The notes beneath the pieces were generated by a model. The model was not told where the DNA came from and did not search any database. It was given only the letters and a program-made list of their open reading frames with translations. A DNA stretch of 64,000 nucleotides from Ahaetulla prasina. Lineage: Eukaryota; Chordata; Lepidosauria; Squamata; Colubridae. The translations under genes were made by a program, and so were the position numbers. The stretch is from the NCBI RefSeq assembly GCF_028640845.1, contig NC_080546.1, positions 84,283,257-84,347,256 on the forward strand, read 5' to 3'. Shown here piece by piece: positions 43,644-54,777 of the stretch. Every line of letters starts with the position of its first letter. The first letter of the stretch is position 1.

Positions 43644-43998
43644 AGGTAAAGGTTCCCCTCGCACATACGTGCTAGTCGTTCCTGACTCTAGGGGGCGGTG
43701 CTCATCTCCGTTTCAAAGCCGAAGAGCCAGCGCTGTCCGAAGATGTCTCCATGGTCATGTGGCCGGCATGACTCAATGCCAAAGGCGCACGGAATGCTGT
43801 TACCCTCCCACCAAAGGTGGTCCCTATTTTTTCTACTTGCATTTTTTACCTGCTTACGAACTGCTAGGTTGGCAGAAGCTGGGACAAATAACGGGAGCTC
43901 ACCCCTTTACATGGCAGCACTAGGGATTTGAACCGCTGAACTGCCGACCTTTCAATCGACAAGCTCAGCCTCTTAGCCCCTGAGCCATTGTGTCCCAT
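43644..43998 (-). mobile_element. Sauria SINE, full length
   Basis: Antisense copy; tail aaggtaaagg at left and head gggacacaatggctcagggg on the minus strand. Perfect gttccaaaatta duplications (43632-43643, 43999-44010). Confidence 0.95.
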
Positions 43999-44167
43999 GT
44001 TCCAAAATTAGGCCTCGAGAAATAGAACAGCTTGTACAACACTTGCAACAAATAAATATAAAAGACCAAACAAATAAGGACTTGTGTCACACGATCCTTA
44101 TTAAATCGGAAAATGAACTAAAAGAGAAAAATAGCAGGTGAATGTGTTTTGTGTTCAGTGCAGTTTA

Positions 44168-44199
44168 CCTGAGATTTGTTGTTGTTGTTGTTGTTGTTT
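44168..44199. repeat. (GTT)n microsatellite
   Basis: About nine GTT units. Confidence 0.9.
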
Positions 44200-44334
44200 T
44201 TCTTTCACCAGTGGGAAGATGGTGAAAAGTTAATAGAATTGCAGCGATTTTTGGAAAAGTGTTGTTGCGCTGGTACCACCCAGATATTCAATGAGGTTTA
44301 TCACTTAACAAATGTCTATAACAACTTGAGTTAC

Positions 44335-44640
44335 TAGTCTGTAGAGATTCTCAGACATCCAGGTCATGGTTGTCCCAAGAATGCTTTTTCCGGAGGCAAC
44401 TAGACTTTGTGGTTTGTTTTTTCTTGTGTGTCTTTTGAAGACGTTTCGCTTCTCATCCAAGAAGCTTCTTCAGCTCTGACAGGATAGTGGGGAATGGAAG
44501 CATTTATATTCCTTGCAGACAGCTGGTCATGTGCATCCTTTTAGAGGGTCATTGAGGCCACTTGGAGGTTTATCTGTGTCCTCAGGGTCACCTGAGTGAT
44601 GCTCCTGGTTTCTGTAGTCTGCAATTTTTCTCTCGGAAAA
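44335..44640 (-). mobile_element. P2 ribozyme-bearing repeat, best copy
   Basis: The minus strand runs from about 44640 (gaaaccaggagcatcactca) through gataaacctccaagtggcct, ggaatataaatgcttcc (TATA-like), the ribozyme and acaaagtctagttgcctccg, to gagaatctctacag at the left. It is complete enough to serve as a family reference. Confidence 0.8.
44440..44473 (-). ncRNA. Hammerhead-like core, P2 (intact)
   Basis: CTGAAGA, A, GCTTCT, TGGATG, AGAAGC, GAAAC, GTC. Stem II is a perfect 6-bp helix. Stem I can form outside the core: GAG/TTC beside it, then an internal loop and TGTC/GACA. This two-part stem I fits a type I hammerhead. Confidence 0.72.
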
Positions 44641-44667
44641 TCCATTCCTACTCTCATGAGCTAGGAG

Positions 44668-45144
44668 CAGGAGTGAAATGCTCCTGGTTTGGACAGAATC
44701 GCACAATCCGGTAGCGATGGGGACGGGTAGTTCAGAGAACCGGTAGCAAAAATCCCTGCCCCCCCACCGCCCATGCCTCGCTATTCCTCTTCTCTGTCCC
44801 TGAAGCTCCCGGTGGTGATATAGCTGCAAATGGCCTTAAATGACTGCTGCAGCACTTCAAAGGGCCGCACTACAGCTGATCAGCGCTGTAGGTGGCTAGT
44901 AGACCAGTGCCTCTATTTTTAAAGAAGGTAGACTGGTGCCTCCCAAAAAAAAGGCAATTAGTAGACCGGTGCCTCTATTTTTAAAGAAGATAGACAGGTA
45001 CACTCCCAAGTTTTGTATACTTTATTATTTTTATTATTTATTATTATTGGCCATGCCCATTCAGTCACCTGACCACGAAGCCACAGCTACCATTTAAGCC
45101 ACGCCCACAGAACCGGTAGGGAAAATTTTTAGATTTCACCCCTG
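44668..45144. mobile_element. hAT-like MITE with internal duplications
   Basis: The ends are CAGGAGTGAAATGC and GATTTCACCCCTG. Flanks gctaggag (44660-44667) and gctgggag (45145-45152) match 7/8. Contains two copies of a block around gtgcctctatttttaaagaa. Confidence 0.88.
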
Positions 45145-45152
45145 GCTGGGAG

Positions 45153-45671
45153 TAATCTCTACAGACTTGACAAAAGGATTCCTAAACCTTTTCTCCATCA
45201 CACCTCTCTTTAGTGTAATCTTAGTGGGCTCACCTTCCCTAAAACCCCCAAACCCCACAAATAAACAATGAAATCAAGATGATTGAACTTTGGAAAAGAC
45301 GGACTTACTGTAGCAACGTAACTTAATGGTTTTTCACACACTTCTCCTGAGCTCTGTTTGTTACGTACCCAAGGGAGCTATGCCTCATCATTTGGGAAAG
45401 CTTGAGTTCGAGGACTAAATGCCCTCTAGAGTCCTAGATAAAAATTTCCACAAGGTTCATTAGGAAGCAATGACTCATCCATTCCCTTTTACTCCATCTC
45501 TCATTTTGCAGTGTGAGCAAAATGGAACATGAAAGACTTCCATCTACGCCGCTTGGAGAACCTTGAAGTAAAGATGCAATTCAATTGAAAGAAATTAGCA
45601 CTGAGTAAGAAAGATGCTTTGGGGGATTTATTTTTATTCATCGCTTTGTCCATCTCACATGTAGTACTAAT
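45153..45671. other. Unassigned unique sequence
   Basis: Nothing recognised. Confidence 0.5.
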
Positions 45672-46020
45672 CAGAGGCAGGTTTCAGCAGGTTCTGACCA
45701 GATCTGGAGAACCGGTAGCGGAAATTTTGAGTAGTTCGGAGAAGCAGTAAATGCCACCTCTGACTGGCCCCACCCGCATCTGTTCTCTGCCTCCCGAGTC
45801 CCAGCTGATCAGGAGGAAAGGGGGATTTTACAGTATCCTTCTCCTGGAGTGGGGTGGGAATGGAGATTTTACAGTATTCTTCTCCCCAAGCCACACCCAC
45901 CAAGCAACACCTACAGAACCAGTCGTAAAAATTTTTGAAACCCACCACTACTAGTGGTGGGTTTCAAAAAAATTATGACTGGTTCTGTGGGTGTGGCTTG
46001 GTGGGCACGGCTTGGTGGGC
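45672..46020. mobile_element. Two MITEs joined head to head
   Basis: A MITE from CAGAGGCAGGTTTC to GAAACCCACCACTA (45672-45950) is followed immediately by the mirror start CTAGTGGTGGGTTTC of a second copy, which stops at 46020. The joint is a palindrome of about 20 bp. Confidence 0.8.
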
Positions 46021-46029
46021 TAACATACG

Positions 46030-46436
46030 TATGTAGTAACATACTAATGCCTTGGTAAGACCTCACTTGGTATACTATATCCAGTTTTGGCCATCACGAA
46101 ATAAAAAAGATGTTGAGGCAAAGAGTGCAGAGAAGAGCAACAAAGATGATTGGGGGGCTGATGGCTAAAACATACAATGAACAGTTGCAGAAATTGGGTA
46201 TGTCTAGTTCAACGGAAAGAACAAAGAGAGAAGTAACCTAGAACTAAGGAGAAATTTCCTGACATTTAGAACAATCAATCAGTGGAACAACTTGACTTCA
46301 GAAGTTGTGAATGCTGCAACACTGGAGGCTTTTAAGAAGGGATTGGACAACCATTTTTCTAAATTGGTAAAGAGTCTCCTGCTTGAGCAGGGGGTTCGAC
46401 TAGAGAACCCCCAAAGTCTCTTCCAACTGTTGGAAT
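46030..46436 (+). mobile_element. CR1 LINE 3' end
   Basis: From gacctcacttggtatactat through gaaatttcctgacatttaga to the 3' end cccccaaagtctcttccaac. Confidence 0.88.
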
Positions 46437-46739
46437 TATTTTTTTTATAGTGAATATAGTTTCAGGCTGGCTAATTGTCCATCAGGAAGCAGGGAGACAT
46501 CTTCAGATGTTCTGCTTCTTCATTGCCTTCTGTCATTTATATCTCATGGTGACATACTTTTAAGTTATAAAGTGATCGCTATGTGATGAGTGAAAATCTC
46601 TTTACACTTATCTTTACACTTTACTTTTAATATTTAATATTACACTTTACACTGTTTGCACAGAAAACCTCTTTAAGTTTTATGAATGGGTAGAGAAAAG
46701 AGGTAGAAATTAGAGAAAGTAAGATTATGAATGTTAATA

Positions 46740-47030
46740 TTGTAAGTATTGAAAGTAAAGAGGTATATAACTATAATAGAATTTTTATTTTTTATTGGGC
46801 AAGTGTGATTGGGCACACAAGGAATTTGTCTTGGTGCATACACTCTTAGTGTACATAAAACATCAAATATCATAAGGTCCAACACTTAATAAATATAAAA
46901 GTAAAGGTAAAGGTTCCCCTCGCACATACATGCTAGTCCATGTTTTTTTAAAAAAATATTTTAATATTTTTTAATATTTTAATATTGGCCAATAAATTCT
47001 ATTCTATTCTATTCTATTCTATTCTATTCA
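46740..47030 (-). mobile_element. Rex1/CR1-like LINE 3' end plus SINE and tail scraps
   Basis: 46740-46890 is antisense to the 3' UTR at 29470-29580. 46892-46934 is a 3' scrap of a Sauria SINE. 46985-47029 is ttggccaataaattctattc followed by ATTCT repeats, the tail of another plus-strand copy. Confidence 0.65.
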
Positions 47031-47165
47031 TGACACTTTTTTGTGTTTTACTTCTAATCAAGCACTGTATTAGCTAGGAAAAGTCACTTCCCCTAGGCCT
47101 CAGCATGTATCTCCAATGAAATGGAGTTAGCCTGATACATTCAAGTTCCTAGTACCTGGTGAGAT

Positions 47166-47521
47166 CAGGGGTGAAATCCAGCAGGTTCTGACAGGTTCTG
47201 GAGAACAGTTAGAGGAAATTTTGAGCAGTTCGGAGAACGAGTAGTGGAAATATTGAGCAGTTCGGAGAACCAGTAACGGAAATTTTGAGTAGTTCAGAGA
47301 ACCAGCAAATATCACCTCTGGCTGGCCCCAGAGTGGGGTGGCAATGGGGATTTTGCAATATCCTTCTCCCTGGAGTGGGGTGGGAATGGGGATTTATCAA
47401 TATCCTTCTCCCTGGAGTAGGGTGGGAATGGGGATTTTGCAGTATCCTTCTCCTGCCATGCCTACCAAGCCACACCCACAGAACCAGTAGTAAAAAAAAA
47501 AAAAATTGGATTTCTACACTA
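47166..47521. mobile_element. hAT-like MITE with three minisatellite units
   Basis: Starts CAGGGGTGAAATCC and ends GGATTTCTACACTA, with perfect ggtgagat duplications (47158-47165, 47522-47529). Three copies of the 41-43 bp unit, and three copies of a second short unit (attttgagcagttcggagaa). Confidence 0.92.
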
Positions 47522-47721
47522 GGTGAGATCCTGTGTTTTGGTCTGATAACTGACATAAAATTCTAGGCAGGCATCTTTTCCTTACAATGCTGCTGTTCTT
47601 ATAGCTTTGAGACATTTTAACCTGGTGGCAGAAGCAATAGGTCAAAGCCAGAAGAATCAAGTAGCCAATATTTCTCTCCTCCCCCACCATCTTTTTAATT
47701 TCATATTATTGTACTTTTATT

Positions 47722-47940
47722 GTCTGAGTGGCATGGTGATCTAGAGCTGGAGCTCTTGTCTCACAAACAGATTGTGAGTTTGATCCTAGGTAGCGGCAGA
47801 TATTTCTCTCTCTAGGCGCAAAGAGAAAATACCTGCTGTCACCCCTGCATAGGTGTCAGGAAGGGCAGCCAGGCAGCAAATGCTCCGCTCCATCCAGTCT
47901 CCGTGACTCCAGCCTAAGGCAAGGGATTACAGGGTTGTTA
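47722..47940 (+). mobile_element. tRNA-derived SINE B
   Basis: Head gtggcatggtgatctagagc (A box), B-box-like tgagtttgatcctaggt, body ggcagatatttctctct and gtcaggaagggcagcc. Confidence 0.8.
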
Positions 47941-48084
47941 AAATATTTTTTTAAAAAAATACTTTTATTGTGTGTGGGGTTTTTTTAATTGTTTCATTGC
48001 TTTGCTTTTGCTATATCAACATTTTTTTTTTATCATTTGTTGTAAGCCACCCAGAGTAGCTTTACAGTGGAGTGGGAAAATAAA

Positions 48085-48143
48085 TTGAAAGAATGAATGA
48101 ATGAATGAATGAATGAATGAATGAATGAATGAATGAATGAATG
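48085..48143. repeat. (GAAT)n microsatellite
   Basis: About 14 tetranucleotide units. Confidence 0.95.
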
Positions 48144-48476
48144 ATAATCTAAAAAAACAACAACCCTAAACTGAATTGCCTTGGTGGGAGATACAAAGGG
48201 AGACAGCACCTTTCCTTTTCTGATTATTGCCAAGAAATCTAGCCTCTGGCTCATCAGAAGTTAAGTTCAAATAGAGGGAATCTTTGTTTTTACTGTAATA
48301 AAAATAGAAGTAGAGACAGGGTCTGGACAGATAATCAATCAGGATGCATCAGTGATAATTTCATATTCTTTCTGTCATGTTCAGATTGCTGTTTCCTTTA
48401 TATTCCAATAGGACTTTTTGTGCTGATGAGAAATTTTTGATTGCTCTGTATTGGAGTGGTTTCCATTTTACTTTTC

Positions 48477-48480
<4 letters not shown>

Positions 48481-48543
<63 letters not shown>

Positions 48544-48745
48544 CCCTTCCCTCTCTCCCTCTCCCTGTCTCCCACCCTCTCTCTCCCTCTCCCCCTCTCT
48601 CCCATCCTCTCTATCCCTCCCTCTCTCCCTCTCTCTCCTTCCCTCTCTCCCCCTCTCTCTCTCCCTGTCGCCCTCCCTCTCTCCCTCTCTCCCTGTCCTA
48701 CCCTCTCCTCTCCCTCCCTCTCTCTCTCCCTCTCTCTCCTTTCTG
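48481..48745. repeat. (CT)n and CCCTCTCT polypyrimidine tract
   Basis: About 58 bp of pure TC grades into roughly 200 bp of CCCTCTCTCC-type imperfect repeats. The frames on either strand are artefacts. Confidence 0.97.
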
Positions 48746-49134
48746 TCATGTCCTCCATCATCCATCCAGCTACATCTCTATCAATGTCAGCCTTATGACA
48801 TAATCCAGACAGGAAGGATGTCCAGGTGAACTAATTCTATTTTATTATAAGGTTGCATTAACAGAATTCGGCAAGTCCGCAAGTACATTTCAGCCCTGTC
48901 ACCTTTACAGGCCAAGAAATTAGGGGGGGGTTTTCTTCTGAGATGTTTCCCACGAACACATTCCTCCTGTGGTCTAAGTTGCCTTCTTATCTGATCATTG
49001 CTGTGTCTGTGGCTCTTCCATCTGGCTCCCAAGGTTGTGCCCAGATATCATTACAATCACCGATCCATTTAAATAAATAACTACCGTCTCTACAATACAA
49101 AAAGGATATTGCAGCTCAGAATTGAACTGGGGGG

Positions 49135-49200
49135 TCCTAAGTGTTCTTTGAACTTGGTTGTTATCTTGCAGATGTTTCATTACTCAAACTAGTGTTAGGA
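49135..49200 (-). mobile_element. P3 repeat fragment
   Basis: Matches the P3 unit from ggtcctaagtgttctttg to GATGTTTC (49171-49178, the GAAAC/ATC end of a core). The 5' part of the core is degenerate. Confidence 0.55.
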
Positions 49201-49222
49201 TCCTACCATTTCTAACAGTCCT

Positions 49223-49797
49223 ACTTTCCTTCCTTCCTTCCTTCCTTCCTTCCTTCCTTCCTTCCTTCCTTCCTTCCTTCCTTCCTTCTTCCCTCCCTCC
49301 CTCACTGCCACCCCACCTCTCTCTCTCCCTTCCCTCCTTCCCTCCTTTCCACCTTCATGCCCCTCCCCTTTCCTTCCTTCCTTCCCTCCCTCCCCAGCTC
49401 TCCTTTCCTTTCCCTTCCTTTCTTCCTTCCTTCCTTCCCTCCTTCCCTCCTTCCCTCCCTTCCCACCTCTTCTCTTCCCTTCCTTCCTTTCGCCCTTAAT
49501 GCTTCTCCCCATTCCTTCCTTCCCTCCTTCCTTCCCTTCCCACCTCTTCCCTTTCCTTTATTCCTTCCTTCCTCCCTTCCCCCTTCACACCTCTCCCCTT
49601 TGCTTCCTTCCTTCCTTCCCTCCCTCCCTGCCCACCTCTCTCCTTTGCTTCCTTCCTTTCCTCCTTCCCTCCCTTCCCGCTTCTCCCCTTTCCTTCCTTC
49701 CTTCCTTCCTTCCTTCCTTCCTTCCTTCCTTCCTTCCTTCCTTCCTTCCTTCCTTCCTTCCTTCCTCCTGTCTCCCTCCCCCTTTCCCTCCCTCCCT
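49223..49797. repeat. (CTTC)n-rich polypyrimidine tract, about 575 bp
   Basis: Pure CTTC runs at both ends (49223-49287, 49694-49766) enclose diverged CTTCCCTCC sequence. An internal block around cacctctcccctttccttcc recurs several times. Confidence 0.97.
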
Positions 49798-50241
49798 TGT
49801 AAATTTTGTGCATTTGTTGTTCCAAATCTAACACAGAGCAAGAATATTTGTCTTGAATTTGGGGGCTGTGGGAAGGGAGCTTAGCGGAGCAAACATACTT
49901 CTCAACTGTTGTCTCTACCTAATCGATTCATTCTGTGAGCTGCTGACTCTCCTTAAGACAACTGAGCAGCATGAAAGTAACAAGAACACAGAGAGAGGAT
50001 GAATGGCAGGGGGTCACCAGCAAAATATTCCAGCCATTTTAGCGTTGTTTCACACCAAATGCAGACAAAAGATGACAGTGGTCCTGAAAATTTGTTCCTT
50101 TTGAGACTCTCCTGTTGTTTGTTTGTTTTTTGGGATACCAGGAGTAATGGACAAAGGATGCTATTTAAAAATAGGGAATATTTATTATTGTAAGCAAATG
50201 CAAACACCCATTGAGTAGCACTCAATGCTACTGAATAACAA
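49798..50241. other. Unassigned unique sequence
   Basis: Nothing recognised. Confidence 0.5.
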
Positions 50242-50830
50242 AGAATCAAATGTCAATTGAACGTGTCCAGAAATATTTTACAAGGAGAGTTCTCCATTCC
50301 TCTGAATACAACAAAATACCTTATGCCACCAGACTTGAAATCCTAGGATTAGAAAATTTAGAACTACACTGTCTTCGACATGACCTGAGTTTAACTCATA
50401 GAATCATCTATTACAATGTCCCTCCTGTCGAAGACTACTTCAGCTTCAATTGCAACAATACACAATAGATTTAAGCTTAATGTTAACTACTCCAATCTTG
50501 ATTGCAGAAAATATGACTTCAGTAACAGAGTTGTTAATACTTGGAATATACTACCTGACTCTGTGGTCTCTTCCCAAAATCCCCAAAGCTTCAACCAAAG
50601 ACTATCTACTATTGACCTCACCCCATTCCTAAGAGGTCTGTAAGGGGCATGCATAAGAGCACAAGCGTGCCTACCGTTCCTGTCCTATTGTTTCCTTTCG
50701 TTATATCCAATTAATATAGTTATTACATACTCATGCTTATATATATGCTCATATATCGTATAGTTATTTCACGCTTATGCTTATATATACTGTGTGACAA
50801 AATAAATAAATAAATATAAATAAATAAATA
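50242..50830 (+). mobile_element. L3-like LINE 3' end
   Basis: Starts in ERVQKYFTRRVLHSSEYN (frame at 50250), continues RLEILGLENLELHCLRHDLS, shifts frame at 50456, then NVNYSNLDCRKYDFSNRVV and ends PFLRGL. The 3' UTR and aaataaataa tail follow. Confidence 0.92.
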
Positions 50831-51151
50831 TTCCCATCAAATCAATTAATCTGTAATGAAGGATCCATGCTTTCCAAAACAACGACAGAGATTTCTAAAA
50901 ATTAGAAATATGCGTTTTGAATATGATTTCGATCTGCATATTATTTTCAAGCTGAATAATTTGAGAGCTGAGAAGCTCCCCTGCATTGTCTGGCCTTTTA
51001 TTTTCTGATAATATAGATTCATTTTAATAACTTAGATACGGTCTATATATAAATCTAGAACAGCCTGAATCTGTTGGTTTCATATCTTTAATGTCAGCAA
51101 AGTTTTGGCTAAATTCAGCAGATTGTCTATCAATCTATTTGGTGTGTTTAT

Positions 51152-51157
51152 TTACCT

Positions 51158-51204
<47 letters not shown>

Positions 51205-51212
51205 TTTTATTT
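51152..51212. repeat. (TTTA)n microsatellite
   Basis: About 15 TTTA units, without a clear LINE 3' end beside it. Confidence 0.93.
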
Positions 51213-51486
51213 ATTTATTTACCTTCTCTTTCTGTGTATGTGTGTTTAACCCACTCTCTTACAACATTAGAGATGGCCCAGTAAACTGTTACATTCAAAT
51301 TTCAATGTTGATATTGTTATTTGGATATGGACAATTACTTCATGCCTTCCTTGCATCCTAGTCAATCTAATTCACTTTATCTTTGGAGAAAATTGGCAAG
51401 CGACGGGGATACTTCTAAAGAAGCAAACTCCCACATAAACACAGAGAATGGAGAAAGCTGGCCCTCCTTCTTAAACTTCAGTTATT

Positions 51487-52395
51487 GTTTGTTGCGAAGT
51501 CATGTTCAAGCCATCGGAACCTCATAGACAATGTTCGTCCAGGCCTTCATGTTCTCTACCATCCCCTGGAGTCCATTTAAGCTCAAACCGACTGCTTCAG
51601 TGACTCCATCCAGCCACCTCATTCTCTGCCGTCTCCTTCTTCTTTTGCCCTCAATTGTTCCCAGCATTAGGCTCTTCTCCAGTGAGTCCTTCTCATTAGG
51701 TGGCCAAAGGATTTAAGTTTCCTCTTCAGGATCTGGCCTTCTAAAGAGCAGTCAGGGCTGATCTCCTCTAGGACTGACCGGTTTGATCACCTTGCAGTCC
51801 AAGGGACTCGCAGGAGTCTTCTCCAGCACCAGAGTTCAAAGGCCTCAATTCTTTGGCACTTGGCCTTCCTTACGATTCAACTTTCACAGCCATCCATTGC
51901 AACTGGGAAAACTATAACCTTGACTATGCACACTTTTGTTGGCAGGGGGACATCTCTGCTTTTTAGTAGGCTGTCTCACTTTGCCATAATTTTCCTCCCC
52001 AGGAGCGAGCGTCTTTTAATTTCTTGGCTGCAGTCCCCATATGTGGTGATCTTGGAGCCCAGGAAAATAAAATCTGTCACTGCCTCCATTTCTTCCCCAT
52101 CTATTTGCCAGGAATTGAGAGGCCTGGGAACCATGATCTTAGTTTTCTTAATGTTGAGTTTCAAGCCAACTTTTGCATTCTTCTCCTTCACCTGCATCAA
52201 GATGCTTTTTAGTTCCTCTTCGCTTTCTGCCATTAGAGTGGTATCATCTGCATATCTGAGGTTGTTGATATTTCTCCCGGCAATATTTTTTTTTTTATAT
52301 ATATATAAAATATTTAATTCCAACTTGTGATTCATCTAGCCCTGCCTTTCTCATAATGTGCTCTGCATATAAGTTAAATAGGGAGAACTTCAGTA
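51487..52395 (-). mobile_element. Bov-B (RTE) LINE with RT and C-terminus
   Basis: The minus frame 51976-52335 contains NNLRYADDTTLMAE (YADD catalytic box of reverse transcriptase) and IDGEEMEAVTDFIFLGSKI, typical of RTE/Bov-B. Downstream, 51490-51960 carries the degraded C-terminus matching 40022-40600. Frameshifts and a TA-rich insertion near 52290 break it. Confidence 0.93.
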
Positions 52396-52740
52396 GGTAA
52401 ATGCTAATTATCTGAATGCTTTTGTGTCCACTTTATACGCGTTCATGAATATCAGTTGTCTCAACCGGCTGTAAATGAAGGACTTACAGCTATACAGGCA
52501 CATTCTAAGTTAGCATCCATGATTCATTTGAAATCATTCAAAAGGTAACCCCGAACAATAGATGTGTCTTTATACATTTTTGACACTGGGTTGCAGCAAC
52601 CTGCATAACTTCAAGAGTTGCTCGTCTTTTTCTGCTCAAGTTTTAGACCCAGGGTTTGTTTGTTTTTTCTTTCTTTCTTTCAATCAATCTATTATCTGCT
52701 GCTTTTGGGTTGTGAAATAGCTAGATGGAGTTCTGAAGGT
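52396..52740. other. Unassigned unique sequence
   Basis: Nothing recognised. Confidence 0.5.
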
Positions 52741-52748
52741 CTCTAAAT

Positions 52749-52884
52749 CAGGGGTCTCCAACCTTGATCCCTTTAAGACTTGTGGACTTCAACTCCCAGA
52801 GTACTTCAGCCAGCTTTGCTGGCTGAGGGACTCTGGGAGTTGAAGTCCACAAGTCTTAAAGGGACCAAGGTTGGAGACCCCCTG
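52749..52884. mobile_element. Nearly perfect palindromic hAT MITE
   Basis: 136 bp; the two halves (CAGGGGTCTCCAACCTTG... and mirror) pair over most of their length, around a centre at agctttgct. Flanks ctctaaat and ctctaaag match 7/8. Shares aacttcaactcccagag-type motif with 2730-2828. Confidence 0.9.
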
Positions 52885-52904
52885 CTCTAAAGTTCTTACC
52901 AAAG

Positions 52905-52950
52905 CTTAAGGAAGACCTCCGAGGTCCCTTCCAGCTCTGTTATTCTATGT
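52905..52950 (+). mobile_element. CR1 LINE extreme 3' end
   Basis: gaagacctccgaggtccctt and tattctatgtg only. Confidence 0.75.
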
Positions 52951-53054
52951 GTTGTGATAATATCAGGATCCACCAAAATAAAAGGAAAATAAATAAAAGG
53001 AAAATAAATAAAAGGAAAATATCAGGATCCACCAAACTGGAGAATACAAAACCC

Positions 53055-53255
53055 TCACAAAGATGTTTTTTTTTTTTTTCAAGAGGCAACTTTCCCTTGA
53101 AGCTCAGAAGAAGAGCTGAAGAAGCTTCTTGGATGAGAAGCGAAACATCTTCAAAGAAAAACAAGAGAAAGTCCAGTTGCCTCTTAAAAAAAAAAAAAAA
53201 AAACACCTTTGGGACAACCAGGACCTGGATGACTGAAAATCTCCATAGACACGAA
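53055..53255 (+). mobile_element. P2 ribozyme-bearing repeat with fold-back edge
   Basis: The unit at 53105-53255 has core, agtccagttgcctctt, a poly(A) expansion and tgactgaaaatctcc. At its left, 53068-53095 (tttcaagaggcaact) mirrors the internal agttgcctctt. Confidence 0.75.
53116..53149 (+). ncRNA. Hammerhead-like core, P2
   Basis: CTGAAGA, A, GCTTCT, TGGATG, AGAAGC, GAAAC, ATC. Perfect stem II; triplet AUC is compatible with the NUH rule. Confidence 0.68.
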
Positions 53256-53268
53256 AGCCTCACAGGTT

Positions 53269-53778
53269 GTTCTGTCTCCTTCCCCACTTCGGAGTAACGA
53301 GCTGGCCTTCAGCCAGTGGATTCACGGCTCTTATCAGTCCTGGCAGAAAAATCGCAGCTGCTTGCCAAAGTTCAAACCAATGACTCGCAGAGTAAGACTT
53401 CAGCTCTCTTTGAAACGGTTCAGCTAATCTTTTGCTCCCCATGAAGTGAGAGCAGTCCCAAAGCTCCTTATATATCCTGTGGGGTGGGGCTCCTGCCCCA
53501 CCCTTCCCTTTGATAACGCCGCCTCTCTAATCTTCTGAAGCACGGGTTAATCCAAACTTGATTATTATTATTATCATCAGCTGGGTCTGAAGGCGTAGCC
53601 TGAGGAAGGGAGGAATCGGGGGATGACAGCCTCATTAAGTCCTCCGACTGGCCTGGTTCTGGCTCCTGGAGCCAGGCCAAAGGCATTGGTGCTCCCGAGG
53701 TAAGCCTTACTGGCCCTTCCCCATCACTCGGAGTCACTTTCGGGCATGGGGCCAGGTTCGGGGGCTGGAGTCACAACA
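53269..53778 (-). mobile_element. Solo LTR F of Gypsy-like family
   Basis: A 510-bp LTR with perfect CAGGT duplications (53264-53268, 53779-53783). The minus frame has an in-frame stop near the start (53738-53760 region), then SGAPMPLAWLQEPEPGQSED and the tail CFRRLERRRYQREGWGR. Subgroup with G. Confidence 0.9.
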
Positions 53779-53885
53779 CAGGTGTCCATGTTTAATAGAA
53801 GAAGCTGTGTACAATGTTCTCTCTTGAGATCAAAACTGAGAAATGGAATGCTAGGGATGAGAAAGCCAGACATTTTCCCATCTCA

Positions 53886-53961
<76 letters not shown>
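53886..53961. repeat. (ATCT)n microsatellite
   Basis: About 19 units. Confidence 0.97.
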
Positions 53962-54329
53962 ATCTACCTGCAAAATACCACTCATGCATCATCACTAAAT
54001 CTCGAGAACTGTAAAGCCTACAACTTGAAATTTGCCGCATATGTTCCTCTTGGCTTCTAGGTGCTCGCTAAGAAAGGATTTTTTGACATGACCATTAGTC
54101 ATGTCATTATCATTAGTATTTCTTTAGTAATAATAATATATTAACATGCTCTGATGCTAAGGAGTTAGATGTTCTACTCCCCCTCCCCACCTGAAAAGAA
54201 CTCTGTTCCAACTACCACTTCGGCATGAGTGTGGCCAGGGCATGGCCATCACGTGCCTCATCTGGCCTGCGAGTTGGGCTTAGACGTTCTACTCCCCCTT
54301 CCCACTTGAAAGGGAGAGTGGGGATAAGA

Positions 54330-54650
54330 TAGGGGACGCCTCTGTGGGGCAAGCCTGAGGGAGAGAAGGGGAGAGGAGAGGCTTCTGTGGGGCAAGCCTG
54401 AGGGAGAGAAGGGGATAGGAGAGGATCAATGGGGCCAGCCTGAGGGAGAGAAGGGGATAAGAGAGGATCAATGGGGCCAGCCTGAGGGAGAGAAGGGGAT
54501 ATGATAGGAGAGGCCTCTGTGGGGCAAGCCTGAGGGAGAGAAGGGGGATAGGAAAAGAGGGGTTTCTGTGGGGCAAGCCTGAGGGGGAGAAGGGGAGAGG
54601 AGAGGCTTCTGTGGGTCAAGTCTGAGGGAGAGAAGGGGAGGGGAGAAGCC
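54330..54650. repeat. Minisatellite, seven units of 42-47 bp
   Basis: Unit gcctctgtggggcaagcctg plus agggagagaaggggatagga. Two unit types alternate (cttctgtggggcaag and atcaatggggccag). The minus-strand LPQA(C/G)P frames reflect the repeat. Confidence 0.95.
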
Positions 54651-54777
54651 AATCATAACTACTCATTAATTTTCAAGCTTTAACTGTCAATTGATCAAGC
54701 CCGATCACATAGTTTTGTAGCAGAGCAGGGTATCCATCTACTAGTAATTATATAAATACAAGGACAGTACATCTATA

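Noticed and set aside
48361..49884. Long frames rich in S/L/P or R/E/G
   Set aside because: They are translations of CT- and CTTC-type polypyrimidine tracts.
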